Positions 1 through 9,239 of a stretch of 64,000 bases of DNA are shown here, piece by piece. The position numbers and the translations under genes are program-made. Within the stretch, counting starts at the first letter, position 1; every line of letters begins with the position of its first letter. Below the pieces are notes generated by a model. That model was not told the DNA's origin. It worked only from the letters and a program-made list of their open reading frames with translations, and ran no database searches. Source of the DNA: Candidatus Merdisoma merdipullorum (lineage in GTDB: Bacteria; Bacillota; Clostridia; Lachnospirales; Lachnospiraceae); contig DVLE01000015.1 in NCBI GenBank assembly GCA_018715645.1, positions 62,001 through 126,000 of the forward strand, written 5' to 3'.

Positions 1-1
1 T

Positions 2-40
2 GGAAGGCTGCCGATGTTTTGACGGCCTTCCGGGCTTTTT
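2..40 (+). terminator. Rho-independent terminator of an upstream gene
   Basis: A 7-bp GC-rich stem (GGAAGGC at 2-8 with GCCTTCC at 25-31) is followed by GGGCTTTTT. It probably ends a + strand gene lying before the window. Confidence 0.5.
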
Positions 41-122
41 CTGTTTCATAGGAAAGACCATGTTGCGTTAATGTGTGAAAGCAAAGTAGAGAGATAAGCG
101 AGCGAAGCGGCAAAAATGGACA

Positions 123-353
123 ACATGTATTTAGTTAAAACAATACAAGTAAAAAGACGACATGATCAAAATGGAAAAAATTCTCCGGCAAGATCGGGAA
201 TGCTATTGACAGCTTGTGCAGATTGATGTATATATAAATGGTAAGAGTAAAAAAATGAAAAAAACAACGAAAAATAGCTGGGAAATACAGGAAATTATTC
301 AACAAAACAGCGAGAGTAATTAAAATACAAGTTAAAACATAAAAAATACAAGT
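123..353 (+). promoter_or_regulatory. araR promoter with three AATACAAGT boxes
   Basis: The promoter is TTGACA (206-211), a 17-nt spacer and TATATA (229-234), giving a leader of about 145 nt before araR. AATACAAGT occurs at 142-150, 324-332 and 345-353. The first copy pairs with an inverted near-copy, ACATGTATT at 123-131. The last two are direct repeats exactly 21 bp apart, about two helical turns. They are probably AraR operators for autoregulation; this is inferred from position and symmetry. The rest of 1-385 holds no convincing gene. Confidence 0.55.
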
Positions 354-385
354 TGACACATTTTTACGGGCGGCAGGAGAACAGT

Positions 386-1462
386 ATGACGAAATATCAG
401 AAGATCGCAGTCAGGCTTAAGGAGCAGATCGCAGATGGCACATATGGTCCCGGCGCCAAGCTTCCCTCGGAGCAGGAGCTGCGGGAACAGTTCGGCGTAA
501 GCCGGCAGAGCGTACGGAAAGCCCTGGAGGTTCTGGAAAGTGAAGGACTTGTACGGGGGTATCAGGGAAAAGGAACCTATGTGGTGGATCCGGTCAGGGA
601 AGAACAGGGGAAGAGCAAGCGGATCGCTGTGGTGACGACCTATGTGGACAATTACATATTTCCGAAGATTATACAGGGGATTGAACAGGTCTTGTCCGGA
701 GAGGGCTTCCAGGTTCAGATCTCTTTTACCAACAACCGAATCCGAAAAGAGGAGGAGATTCTGGAAAGCCTCCTTGATCAGGGGCTGCGCGGCTTGATTA
801 TCGAAGCCACAAAAAGCGCATTGCCCAATCCCAATCTGGGACTATACCGGAAGCTTCTGGAACAGGGCGTACAGGTACTGTTTCTGAACAGCGGATACCC
901 GGAGCTTGATTGCCCGGTCGTGGCGCTGGACGACAGGGAAGCGGGAAGATGTGCGGCCCGCTATCTGCTGGATATGGGACACAAGGAGATCGGAGGGCTT
1001 CTGAAATCAGACGATGGCCAGGGACTGCGCCGCTACGAAGGCTTTCTGTCGGAGCTTCAGAAAGCAGGCGTCCATTCGGACGACAACCGCTTCGTCTGGT
1101 ATGACACGGGAGACATCGGTCATTTCGATCTCATGGAGAGGAGGCTTCTTGAGCGGCTCTCAGGCTGTACGGCGGTTCTGTGCTATAATGACGTGGCTGC
1201 GGTGGAGTTTATGGAGCTTCTGAAGCGGAACGGAATACGGATTCCGGAGGATTTGTCCATCGTCAGCATCGACGATACGGATCTGGCTGAGTACGGGGAC
1301 ACAGGTCTTTCTTCTGTCCATCATCCGAAGGAAAGACTGGGTGAAAAGGCGGCAAGGCAGATGCTTGCCATGGTCCGAAGAAGAGGGAACGAAGGACAGA
1401 ACGAAGGATATGAATTTGACGTATGGCTGGCCAAAAGGGAGTCCGTCAGGCGTTTAAGATAG
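386..1462 (+). CDS. araR: GntR/LacI-type arabinose operon repressor AraR
   Basis: A 358-residue regulator. Residues 1-70 form a GntR-type winged helix (KLPSEQELREQFGVSRQSV recognition region, then GYQGKGTYVV wing). Residues from about 83 to the end form a LacI-like periplasmic-binding effector domain (SIDDTDLAEYG near the C-terminus). This two-domain plan is typical of Firmicute AraR, which releases DNA on binding L-arabinose. The start is ATG 386, with AGGAG six nt upstream; the TTG at 353 lies inside an operator-like repeat and has no ribosome binding site. It sits directly before araA. It most likely controls the arabinose genes and itself through the AATACAAGT boxes upstream. Confidence 0.88.
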   Translation: MTKYQKIAVRLKEQIADGTYGPGAKLPSEQELREQFGVSRQSVRKALEVLESEGLVRGYQGKGTYVVDPVREEQGKSKRIAVVTTYVDNYIFPKIIQGIEQVLSGEGFQVQISFTNNRIRKEEEILESLLDQGLRGLIIEATKSALPNPNLGLYRKLLEQGVQVLFLNSGYPELDCPVVALDDREAGRCAARYLLDMGHKEIGGLLKSDDGQGLRRYEGFLSELQKAGVHSDDNRFVWYDTGDIGHFDLMERRLLERLSGCTAVLCYNDVAAVEFMELLKRNGIRIPEDLSIVSIDDTDLAEYGDTGLSSVHHPKERLGEKAARQMLAMVRRRGNEGQNEGYEFDVWLAKRESVRRLR

Positions 1463-1519
1463 CAACAAATGAAAAATAAACATAAAAAGCTGTGAAAGCA
1501 GGCAATGGAGGGAAAGAAA

Positions 1520-3007
1520 GTGAAAAATTACAAGTTCTGGTTTGCAACTGGATCACAGGATCTGTATGGAGACGAGTGCCTGGAGCATGTGGCGGAGCAC
1601 TCCAAGAAGATTGTGGAAGGTCTGAATCAGTCCGGGATTCTGCCCTATGAGGTGGTGTGGAAGCCGACGCTGATCACTAATGAACTGATCCGAAAAACCT
1701 TCAATGAGGCAAATGCGGACGAGGAATGCGCGGGCGTCATCACCTGGATGCATACCTTTTCTCCGGCAAAGTCCTGGATTCTGGGACTGCAGGAGTACAG
1801 AAAGCCTCTGCTTCATCTGCATACACAGTTCAATGTGGAGATTCCCTACGATACCATCGACATGGACTTTATGAACGAGAACCAGTCTGCTCACGGAGAC
1901 CGGGAATACGGGCATATTGTGACGCGTATGGGCATCGAGCGCAAGGTCATCGTGGGACACTGGGCGGATGAGAAAGTGATCGGCCGTATCGCCTCCTGGA
2001 TGCGCACGGCTGTGGGAATCATGGAAAGCAGCCATATCCGCGTGGTCCGCGTGGCCGACAATATGCGCAATGTGGCCGTGACCGAGGGCGACAAGGTGGA
2101 GGCTCAGATCAAGTTTGGCTGGGAGATCGACGCTTATCCGGTGAATGAGATCGCGGAGTATGTAAAGGACGTATCCCAGGCGGACGTCGATACGCTGGTG
2201 GAGGAGTATTACAGCAAATACGACATCCTGCTGGAAGGACGGGACGAGAAGGAGTTCCGCGAGCACGTAGCCGTGCAGGCTGGTATCGAGATTGGCTTTG
2301 AGCGTTTCCTGAAAGAGAAGAATTATCAGGCCATTGTCACTCATTTCGGAGATCTGGGCGCGCTGAAGCAGCTTCCGGGACTTGCGATCCAGCGCCTGAT
2401 GGAAAAGGGCTATGGCTTCGGCGGCGAGGGAGACTGGAAGACGGCCGCTATGGTACGCCTGATGAAGATTATGACCGAGGGTATGAAGGATGCAAAGGGA
2501 ACCTCCTTCATGGAAGATTATACCTACAACCTGGTGCCGGGCAAGGAGGGCATCCTGCAGGCGCACATGCTTGAGGTATGCCCGACGATTGCAGACGGAC
2601 CTGTCGGCATCAAGGTACAGCCTTTGAGTATGGGAGACAGAGAGGATCCGGCACGTCTTGTGTTTACCTCCAAGGAGGGACCGGCTATCGCTACCTCCCT
2701 GATTGACCTGGGGAACCGCTTCCGCCTGATCGTAAACAGTGTGGATTGTAAGAAGGTGGAGAAGCCGATGCCAAAGCTTCCGGTAGCGACGGCGTTCTGG
2801 ACGCCGCAGCCGGATCTGGCTACAGGAGCGGAGAGCTGGATCCTCGCGGGAGGCGCTCATCATACGGCCTTTACCTATGATTTGACTGCGGAACAGATGG
2901 GAGACTGGGGAGCCGCTATGGGTATTGAGGTCGTATATATTGACAAGGACACTACGATCCGCGGACTGAAGAACGAGCTTAGATGGAACTCCGTGGCTTT
3001 CCGGTAA
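1520..3007 (+). CDS. araA: L-arabinose isomerase
   Basis: This enzyme interconverts L-arabinose and L-ribulose in the cytoplasm, using a divalent metal. The 495 residues match the family length (about 490-500). The N-terminus (YKFWFATGSQDLYGDE), the TWMHTFSPAK segment, HTQFN and the GGEGDWKTAA region are all family hallmarks. A GTG start at 1520 is preferred because GGAGGG (1507-1512) lies seven nt upstream and the protein then begins like other AraA proteins; an ATG at 1505 overlaps that ribosome binding site. The gene follows araR and precedes an FGGY kinase that would act on its product. No araD epimerase is in the window. Confidence 0.95.
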   Translation: MKNYKFWFATGSQDLYGDECLEHVAEHSKKIVEGLNQSGILPYEVVWKPTLITNELIRKTFNEANADEECAGVITWMHTFSPAKSWILGLQEYRKPLLHLHTQFNVEIPYDTIDMDFMNENQSAHGDREYGHIVTRMGIERKVIVGHWADEKVIGRIASWMRTAVGIMESSHIRVVRVADNMRNVAVTEGDKVEAQIKFGWEIDAYPVNEIAEYVKDVSQADVDTLVEEYYSKYDILLEGRDEKEFREHVAVQAGIEIGFERFLKEKNYQAIVTHFGDLGALKQLPGLAIQRLMEKGYGFGGEGDWKTAAMVRLMKIMTEGMKDAKGTSFMEDYTYNLVPGKEGILQAHMLEVCPTIADGPVGIKVQPLSMGDREDPARLVFTSKEGPAIATSLIDLGNRFRLIVNSVDCKKVEKPMPKLPVATAFWTPQPDLATGAESWILAGGAHHTAFTYDLTAEQMGDWGAAMGIEVVYIDKDTTIRGLKNELRWNSVAFR

Positions 3008-3056
3008 GGACGCGGCGGATAGGAAATGAAAGAAAGGTGAAGGAGGGTTTTACAAA

Positions 3057-4661
3057 ATGAGTACGGTAAAGGAAGCGATTTTGAACGGAGAGACAGTCCT
3101 TGGCATCGAGCTTGGCTCCACGAGAATCAAGGCGGTTCTGATTGACGGGACCTACAAGCCGGTGGCTTCGGGAAGCTACGACTGGGAAAATCAGCTTGAG
3201 AATGGGATCTGGACCTACACTCTGGATGAAGTATGGAAAGGTCTTCAGGGAAGCTACGCGGCTCTGAAGGAGGATGTAAAGCAGAAATACGGCGTGCAGC
3301 TTACGAAACTTGGCGCAGTCGGAATCAGCGCCATGATGCACGGCTATCTGGTGTTTGACAGGGAAGATAAGCAGCTTGTGCCGTTCCGTACCTGGAGAAA
3401 TACTATCACGGGGCAGGCGTCGGAGGAGCTGACAGAGCTGTTCCAGTACAACATTCCGCAGCGCTGGAGTATCGTGCACTTGTATCAGGCGATTCTGAAC
3501 AAGGAGGAACATGTGCCGGACATTGCGTTCATGACTACGCTGGCAGGCTACATTCACTGGAAGCTGACAGGTGAGAAGGCTATGGGAGTCGGAGAAGCCT
3601 CCGGAATGTTCCCCATCGATTCTGCCACGGGCCAGTTCCATGAGAGAATGCTTGGCCAGTTTGAAGAATTGGTAGGACCAAAGGGCTATCCCTGGAAGAT
3701 TCGTGAAATCCTGCCGAAGGTGCTGAATGCAGGCGAGAAGGCCGGAGTCATGACGGAGGAGGGAGCGAAGCTTCTCGATCCGTCCGGAGAGCTGGAAGCA
3801 GGAGCGCCTTTGTGTCCGCCGGAGGGAGACGCAGGCACAGGCATGACGGCGACGAACAGCGTATTGCCCCGTACCGGAAATGTCTCTGCGGGAACTTCTG
3901 TGTTTGCCATGATCGTTCTGGAGCATGAGCTTAAGAAAGTACATCCGGAGCTTGATATGGTGACGACGCCCGACGGCAGCCCGGTGGCCATGGTACACTG
4001 CAATAACTGTACCTCGGATCTGAACGCCTGGGTAAACCTTTTTAAGGAGTTCGCAGAGAGCTTCGGCGTAGAGGTGGATATGAACAAGCTGTTCGGAACC
4101 CTGTACAACAAGGCGCTGGAAGGAGACGCGGACTGCGGCGGCCTGCTGGCCTACAACTATTTCTCCGGAGAGCATATCACGGGCTTTGAGGAAGGACGGC
4201 CTATGTTCGTCCGCACGCCCGACGCGAAGTTTAATCTGGCGAACTTCATGCGGGTACATCTGTTCACTGCCCTTGGCGCGCTGAAGACAGGACTGGACAT
4301 TTTGTTCAAGGAGGAAGGCGTGCAGGCGGACGAGGTACTCGGACATGGCGGCCTGTTTAAGACGAAGGGCGTAGGACAAAGGATTATGGCTGCGGCTATG
4401 GACGTTCCTGTCGTGGTTATGGAGACGGCCGGTGAAGGCGGAGCCTGGGGCATCGCGCTGCTGGCGGCATACATGAAGGAAAAAAGCGAGGGCGAGAGCC
4501 TGGGATCTTACCTGTCTGAGCGTGTGTTTGCGGGAGAAAAGGGTGAGAAGCTGATGCCTGAGGAGGCGGATGTGAAAGGCTTCGACGTTTTCCTTTCGCG
4601 CTATACGGAAGGGCTTGCCATTGAGCGGGCAGCAGTAGAGCACCTGCACGGGGCCGAGTAA
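3057..4661 (+). CDS. FGGY-family carbohydrate kinase, probable L-ribulokinase (AraK type)
   Basis: A 534-residue sugar kinase with the FGGY/actin-like fold. The N-terminal phosphate loop [16 protein letters not shown], the central [15 protein letters not shown] nucleotide region and the C-terminal [10 protein letters not shown] and [16 protein letters not shown] motifs are visible. It sits 50 nt after araA, so phosphorylation of L-ribulose is the expected job. It does not resemble classical AraB; it looks like the non-orthologous clostridial ribulokinase described in Clostridium acetobutylicum, from memory. It could instead take xylulose. Strong AAGGAGGG ribosome binding site; a clear terminator follows. 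Confidence 0.82.
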   Translation: MSTVKEAILNGETVLGIELGSTRIKAVLIDGTYKPVASGSYDWENQLENGIWTYTLDEVWKGLQGSYAALKEDVKQKYGVQLTKLGAVGISAMMHGYLVFDREDKQLVPFRTWRNTITGQASEELTELFQYNIPQRWSIVHLYQAILNKEEHVPDIAFMTTLAGYIHWKLTGEKAMGVGEASGMFPIDSATGQFHERMLGQFEELVGPKGYPWKIREILPKVLNAGEKAGVMTEEGAKLLDPSGELEAGAPLCPPEGDAGTGMTATNSVLPRTGNVSAGTSVFAMIVLEHELKKVHPELDMVTTPDGSPVAMVHCNNCTSDLNAWVNLFKEFAESFGVEVDMNKLFGTLYNKALEGDADCGGLLAYNYFSGEHITGFEEGRPMFVRTPDAKFNLANFMRVHLFTALGALKTGLDILFKEEGVQADEVLGHGGLFKTKGVGQRIMAAAMDVPVVVMETAGEGGAWGIALLAAYMKEKSEGESLGSYLSERVFAGEKGEKLMPEEADVKGFDVFLSRYTEGLAIERAAVEHLHGAE

Positions 4662-4672
4662 AAGAATTGCAA

Positions 4673-4710
4673 AGAAAGAGGATACCGCTTTCTGCGGTAT
4701 CTTCTTTCTT
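4673..4710 (+). terminator. Rho-independent terminator after the arabinose genes
   Basis: Perfect 8-bp stem GATACCGC / GCGGTATC (4681-4688, 4694-4701) with loop TTTCT. It is extended by AAGAAAG/CTTTCTT pairing and ends in a T-rich run. Confidence 0.85.
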
Positions 4711-4747
4711 GACGCTATGAAAAAGGCAGGATCAGGGAGTTTGAGAT

Positions 4748-6358
4748 ATGCTGAAAGTGTTTTTGGTGGAAGATGAGGTCGTGATGCGCGAGGGCATCAA
4801 GAACAACATCGACTGGGAGAGCGAGGGCTTCTCCTTCGTGGGTGACGCCAGCGATGGTGAGCTGGCTTATCCGCTGATTCAGAAAACCCGCCCCGATATT
4901 CTGATCACGGATATTAAAATGCCTTTTATGGATGGACTGGAGCTGAGCCGTCTGGTGAAGCAGGAGCTTCCCGACATCAAGATTATTATCCTGAGCGGTT
5001 ATGATGAATTTGAATATGCAAAGGAAGCTATCAGTATCGGGATTACGGATTATCTGGTAAAGCCGATTGCCGGAGCCCAGCTTTTGGAAGCTGTAAAAAA
5101 GGTGGGCGTTCAGGTGGAACAGGAACGGCAGCAGCAGAGAAGATTTCTGGAAACCTTTGAAAAGGAGCGGCTGGAGAACAGGCAGCTTGCGCGTCAGAAA
5201 TTTTTCCGGAAGCTCGTTTCAGGCCAGGCTTCCGTGTCGGCTCTTTTGAAGGAAGGCCGGGAGGCCGGGATGGAGCTGGCTGCCAAAAGGTATAACATCA
5301 TTCTTTTCCAGATCTTTGCAGAAGACGCCGAGGAGGGTTACTCGGAAGAACTGAATGCAGTCACCCGCTCTATTGAAGAGATGACCGATCAGATGCCGGA
5401 GGTGCAGATGGTTGAGTTGGGAATCGAGGGCTGGGCCTTTATTCTGAAGGAGGAAGAACATCCTCTTTCTGAGACGGAGGAAGAGCTGCTGAAGCGGCTG
5501 ATTTCCGTCCTGTCTGAAGCACGCGGCGTCAGCTATTTCGGCGGAGTGGGGCAGGAAGTAGAGCGCTTAAGCGAGTTTGGCCGCAGCTTTGAAGAAGCCA
5601 GCCGGTCCTTTGCGTTCCGCTATCTGATTAAACGCAATCAGATCGTGAGAAGTTCGGACAAGCTGCCGGAGGAAGTGGATCAGGAAATGGCGCTGAATAC
5701 GCTCAGCGCCGGGAATCTGGACCGCAGAGTGGTGGAGAATTTCCTCAAGACGGGGCTGAAAAGCGAGGCGACACATTTTGTGGATGAGTATTTCGCAAGC
5801 CTTGGAGAGGAAAACATACAGTCGATGATGTTCCGCCAGTATGTGACGATGGATACTTATTTCGCGGCTGCCGGAATGCTGGAGGAAACGGGCTGCGAGC
5901 CGGGGACTCTTGTGGAACGCTGCGGAGATTTCCAGAAGATGCCGGAGGTATTCGCTTCCGTAGAATCCACGGAGAATTATCTGAAAAAGGTGCTGGAGAC
6001 GGCGATCGAACTCAGAGAGGGTATTTCCCGTAAAAAATACAGTTCCCTTCTTCGGGACGCAAGAGATTACATAGAGCAGAATTATGATAATGAAGAAATA
6101 TCCCTGAATACGGTAGCGGCGTCTGTCAACTTAAGTCCCAATCATTTCAGCACCATATTCAGCCAGGAGACGGGACGGACTTTTATTGAATATCTGACCT
6201 TTGTACGGATGGAAAAGGCTAAGGAACTGCTGAGGAGCACATCCATGAAAACGGCGGAGATAGCCTTTGCTGTAGGGTATAAGGATCCACATTATTTCAG
6301 CTATCTGTTTAAAAAGACACAGGAGTGTACGCCCAGGGAATTCCGGGGCAGGGTATAG
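4748..6358 (+). CDS. YesN-type response regulator (receiver + AraC HTH)
   Basis: A 536-residue response regulator. An N-terminal receiver domain (1-125) carries the acidic pair VEDE, the phosphoacceptor Asp55 in ILITDIKMP and the conserved lysine in YLVKPI. A long middle linker (about 130-420) is typical of YesN proteins. The C-terminus (435-536) holds two AraC-type helix-turn-helices ending in the signature GYKDPHYFSYLFKK. It lies eight nt before its partner kinase gene. It probably activates the sugar ABC transporter operon starting at 8008; direct repeats at 7869-7887 are candidate binding sites. Confidence 0.92.
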   Translation: MLKVFLVEDEVVMREGIKNNIDWESEGFSFVGDASDGELAYPLIQKTRPDILITDIKMPFMDGLELSRLVKQELPDIKIIILSGYDEFEYAKEAISIGITDYLVKPIAGAQLLEAVKKVGVQVEQERQQQRRFLETFEKERLENRQLARQKFFRKLVSGQASVSALLKEGREAGMELAAKRYNIILFQIFAEDAEEGYSEELNAVTRSIEEMTDQMPEVQMVELGIEGWAFILKEEEHPLSETEEELLKRLISVLSEARGVSYFGGVGQEVERLSEFGRSFEEASRSFAFRYLIKRNQIVRSSDKLPEEVDQEMALNTLSAGNLDRRVVENFLKTGLKSEATHFVDEYFASLGEENIQSMMFRQYVTMDTYFAAAGMLEETGCEPGTLVERCGDFQKMPEVFASVESTENYLKKVLETAIELREGISRKKYSSLLRDARDYIEQNYDNEEISLNTVAASVNLSPNHFSTIFSQETGRTFIEYLTFVRMEKAKELLRSTSMKTAEIAFAVGYKDPHYFSYLFKKTQECTPREFRGRV

Positions 6359-6366
6359 GAGTAGAT

Positions 6367-7815
6367 ATGTGGAAAAAGGAGTCCTCGATTAAGAACCGCC
6401 TGAATATGCTGCTCGTCATCTGTCTCGTTCCGCTGACAGTACTGATACTCTATCTTGTACTTATTATGCAGCAGTTTTCGGAACGGTACGACGAGGTTGT
6501 GGAAAATATCACGAAGGCGAATGCCTATAATATTGATTTCAAAGAAGATCTGGACTATTTGATGTATATTATCGTGGCCAATTCTGAGCGTGCCGACGAA
6601 CTGATCGACACGGAGGAGCCCCATCGCCTGATCGAGGAGGCCCGCGGAGTGTTTCGGGGGCTGTACGAGTCGGCGGACGCGGAGTATGCCAGGCAGAGGC
6701 TTCAGAGGATTCTGAAATGTCTCGATTCCCTGGAGGATCGCGTGGAGGAGATTGAGGAGGACGCGGCAGTCAGCGGTTATTATGACATCAATATAGAACG
6801 GCTGGATCTGAATATCCGGGTGCTGACGGAGCTGATACAGGAACAGATACAGGAATACATTTATTATGAGACGACGAATCTGGAGGTGCTGCGTGAAGGC
6901 ATCCGTTCAGATGTGGACCGGACGCTCCGCATGACCAGCGTAATCTTTCTGCTGATTCTGGCGGGAGCCTTTCTGATCAGTCAGAAGCTGATGCAGGGCA
7001 TCATGGTTCCTATCGGGAAGCTCTGCGAGGTGACGAGAAAGGCGGCGGAAGGGGACTTTTCAGTCCGGGCTCCGGAGGATAACAGCGAGGAGCTGGCGGT
7101 CCTGAACTCAAGCTTTAACTCCATGATCAAACAGATCGGCAATCTGGTGGAGGATATTCGGATTGAACAGCTCAATTTGCGCGCTACGGAGCTTAAGCTT
7201 TTGCAGGCTCAGATCAATCCTCATTTTCTGTATAATACTCTGGACACTATCATCTGGCTGGCGGAGGCGGGCCGGAAAGACGATGTGGTAATGATGGTTA
7301 CCACCCTTTCAGATTTTTTCCGCACAACTCTGAGTAAGGGGAGGGATTATATCTCTGTGCGGGAGGAGGAAGCGCATATACGCAGCTATCTGCAGATCCA
7401 GCAGTTCCGCTACCGAGATATTCTGGAATATTCCATCGAGATACCGGAGGAGCTGCATGAGTATCAGATCCTGAAGCTGACGCTGCAGCCTCTGGTAGAA
7501 AACGCTTTGTATCACGGTATCAAAAACAAAAGAGGACTTGGCCATATTCGGGTGACGGGTGAGAAAAAGGGGGCAGAACTGATATTCTGCGTCGAGGACG
7601 ACGGCAAGGGCATGGAGGCTGAAAGGCTGGGAAAGGTCCGCCGTCTTATAGATGGAGAGGAAGAGATCGATCGCAGCGATCCCTCCGGCTTCGGTCTTTT
7701 CAACGTAGCCCAGCGGCTTTCTCTGAATTATGGCAGTGAATACGGGATTTCCGTGGACAGCGTCTTTGGAAAGGGAACGCGGGTCACGGTTGTGATCCCG
7801 GCGGTCCGGGAGTGA
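6367..7815 (+). CDS. YesM-type sensor histidine kinase
   Basis: A 482-residue membrane kinase. There is a first TM helix at about 14-33, an extracytoplasmic helical region (35-185), a second TM helix at 188-205, a HAMP linker (206-258), and a His_kinase domain with INPHFLYNT in which His286 is the phosphoacceptor. The HATPase_c domain has N-box LVENALYHG and G-box DDGKGM and ends GKGTRVTVVIP. ATG 6367 is chosen because AGGAG lies just upstream; the frame is open from 6325 but that extends into the preceding gene. YesM kinases commonly sense sugars with binding proteins; the two binding lipoproteins downstream are natural candidates, by inference. Confidence 0.92.
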   Translation: MWKKESSIKNRLNMLLVICLVPLTVLILYLVLIMQQFSERYDEVVENITKANAYNIDFKEDLDYLMYIIVANSERADELIDTEEPHRLIEEARGVFRGLYESADAEYARQRLQRILKCLDSLEDRVEEIEEDAAVSGYYDINIERLDLNIRVLTELIQEQIQEYIYYETTNLEVLREGIRSDVDRTLRMTSVIFLLILAGAFLISQKLMQGIMVPIGKLCEVTRKAAEGDFSVRAPEDNSEELAVLNSSFNSMIKQIGNLVEDIRIEQLNLRATELKLLQAQINPHFLYNTLDTIIWLAEAGRKDDVVMMVTTLSDFFRTTLSKGRDYISVREEEAHIRSYLQIQQFRYRDILEYSIEIPEELHEYQILKLTLQPLVENALYHGIKNKRGLGHIRVTGEKKGAELIFCVEDDGKGMEAERLGKVRRLIDGEEEIDRSDPSGFGLFNVAQRLSLNYGSEYGISVDSVFGKGTRVTVVIPAVRE

Positions 7816-7868
7816 TGAATCGTAACGCCCGGCGGAAAAAAATAAACTTTTTCCGAAAAAAATCAAAC

Positions 7869-7887
7869 TTTGTTCATAGTTTGTTCA
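7869..7887 (+). promoter_or_regulatory. Direct repeats upstream of the sugar transporter operon
   Basis: TTTGTTCA occurs at 7869-7876 and 7880-7887, 11 bp apart, overlapped by an inverted pair CAAACT/AGTTTG (7864-7869, 7878-7883). Direct repeats one helical turn apart suit an AraC-type regulator such as the YesN protein encoded upstream. The 192-nt gap 7816-8007 is otherwise AT-rich, with no gene. Confidence 0.4.
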
Positions 7888-8007
7888 AAAATCAGTAAAA
7901 AAGTGTACTTAATTCAAAAGGATGTCCGTATCCAAATTTTTCTGCATTGTGTAAGATAAGACCATAGCCAAGAGAGATTGGCAAAAATACATAGGGAGGT
8001 TTCAACA

Positions 8008-9132
8008 ATGAAAAGAAAAATTGTGAGCGTACTGGTATGCGCCGCACTGGCAGCTACTATGATCGCAGGCTGCGGAAGCTCCAGCGATGACGCTGCGGCT
8101 ACAACCACAGAGGAGACCGCGACCACAGAGGATGCGGCAGCCACGGACGACGCGGCGGCTACAGACGATGCGGCAGCAGAGGACGCAGGAAGCGGAGACG
8201 TTCTTACGATTGGATTCGCACAGGTAGGACATGAGTCTGACTGGCGTACAGCTTCCACACAGTCCTGCCAGGACGTGTTCTCTGAGGCGAACGGATATGA
8301 TCTGCAGTTCGTAGACTGCGACAATGATTCTGCCGTACAGCTTGAGGCTGTTCGTACCTTCATTGAGCAGGATGTAGATTACATCATCATCGACCCCATC
8401 GTTTCCACAGGCTGGGATACTGTACTGACTGAGTGTGAAGACGCAGGAATCCCGGTTATCGTTATCGACCGTACTATTGATGACTCTGATAAGTATGTGG
8501 CATGGGTTGGTTCTGACTTTAAGACAGAAGGTCTTGCATGCGGCGAGTGGCTGAAGGCTTATGCTGAGGCTAAGGGCATTACCGAGCTGAACATCCTGGT
8601 AATCGAGGGAACCACAGGCGCATCCGCAACTATCGGACGTACCGAAGGCTTCAATGAGATCGCTGAGAGAGAAGGCTGGAATATCCTGGATTCTCAGAGC
8701 GGCGACTTCACACAGGACGGCGGACAGCAGGTTATGGAGTCCTACTGCAAGTCCTATGAAGGCCAGTTCAACGTAGTTATCTGCCAGAACGACAACGAGG
8801 CATTCGGCGCTATGGATGCTATGAAGGCGGCAGGCGTAAGCTATGGTGTTGACGGCGATGTAATCATCGTATCCTTCGACGCAGCAAGAACCGCACTTCA
8901 GTACTGCCTGGACGGCGAACTGAACGCAGTATTCGAGTGCAACCCGCTGGCTGCTCCCATGGTAGAGGAAATCATCCAGGGTCTGGAAGCAGGAGAGGAA
9001 GTTGAGACTGAAATCTACGTAGAGGAGAGCTGCTTCGCAAACGAGGACATCGTTCCTTCTATCACAGTAGACGGCGTAGAGAAAGAGATGACAGTTCTGA
9101 CTCAGGAAATCATCGACGCTCGTGCATACTAA
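8008..9132 (+). CDS. YtfQ-type sugar-binding lipoprotein of ABC transporter
   Basis: A 374-residue extracellular binding protein. The signal peptide ends in lipobox MIAGC, followed by a low-complexity Ala/Thr/Asp/Glu spacer (about 28-60) and a Peripl_BP_4 domain. The opening TIGFAQVGHESDWR, IIIDPIVSTGWD and QSGDFTQDGGQQVMESY closely follow E. coli YtfQ, the galactofuranose binding protein. Start ATG 8008 follows GGGAGG at the right spacing. It is first in an operon with an ATPase, two permeases, a second binding protein and an isomerase. The ligand is probably a sugar in furanose form, perhaps arabinofuranose or galactofuranose; the ligand is inference. Confidence 0.88.
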   Translation: MKRKIVSVLVCAALAATMIAGCGSSSDDAAATTTEETATTEDAAATDDAAATDDAAAEDAGSGDVLTIGFAQVGHESDWRTASTQSCQDVFSEANGYDLQFVDCDNDSAVQLEAVRTFIEQDVDYIIIDPIVSTGWDTVLTECEDAGIPVIVIDRTIDDSDKYVAWVGSDFKTEGLACGEWLKAYAEAKGITELNILVIEGTTGASATIGRTEGFNEIAEREGWNILDSQSGDFTQDGGQQVMESYCKSYEGQFNVVICQNDNEAFGAMDAMKAAGVSYGVDGDVIIVSFDAARTALQYCLDGELNAVFECNPLAAPMVEEIIQGLEAGEEVETEIYVEESCFANEDIVPSITVDGVEKEMTVLTQEIIDARAY

Positions 9133-9189
9133 GCTGAAATCCGAAATACAAAAAAGTTTTGTATAAGAAAGATTAGAAGCTGGCAATGA

Positions 9190-9218
9190 GGGGAGACTCG
9201 ACAGTCGGGTCTCCCCTT
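9190..9218 (+). terminator. Intercistronic hairpin after the binding-protein gene
   Basis: An 8-bp perfect stem GGGGAGAC / GTCTCCCC (9190-9197, 9209-9216) with little U tract. Such hairpins usually stabilise the binding-protein message or partly attenuate the ATPase and permease genes. Confidence 0.5.
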
Positions 9219-9239
9219 CCTAAACGAAAGGGTGTAATT

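Noticed and set aside
1553-4649. Long reverse-strand frames over araA and the FGGY kinase
   Set aside because: Their products are rich in His, Arg and Leu, as expected from antisense reading of GC-rich third positions.
8002-9186. A 394-codon reverse frame over the first binding protein
   Set aside because: An antisense shadow with abnormal Cys and Ser content; the + strand gene is certain.
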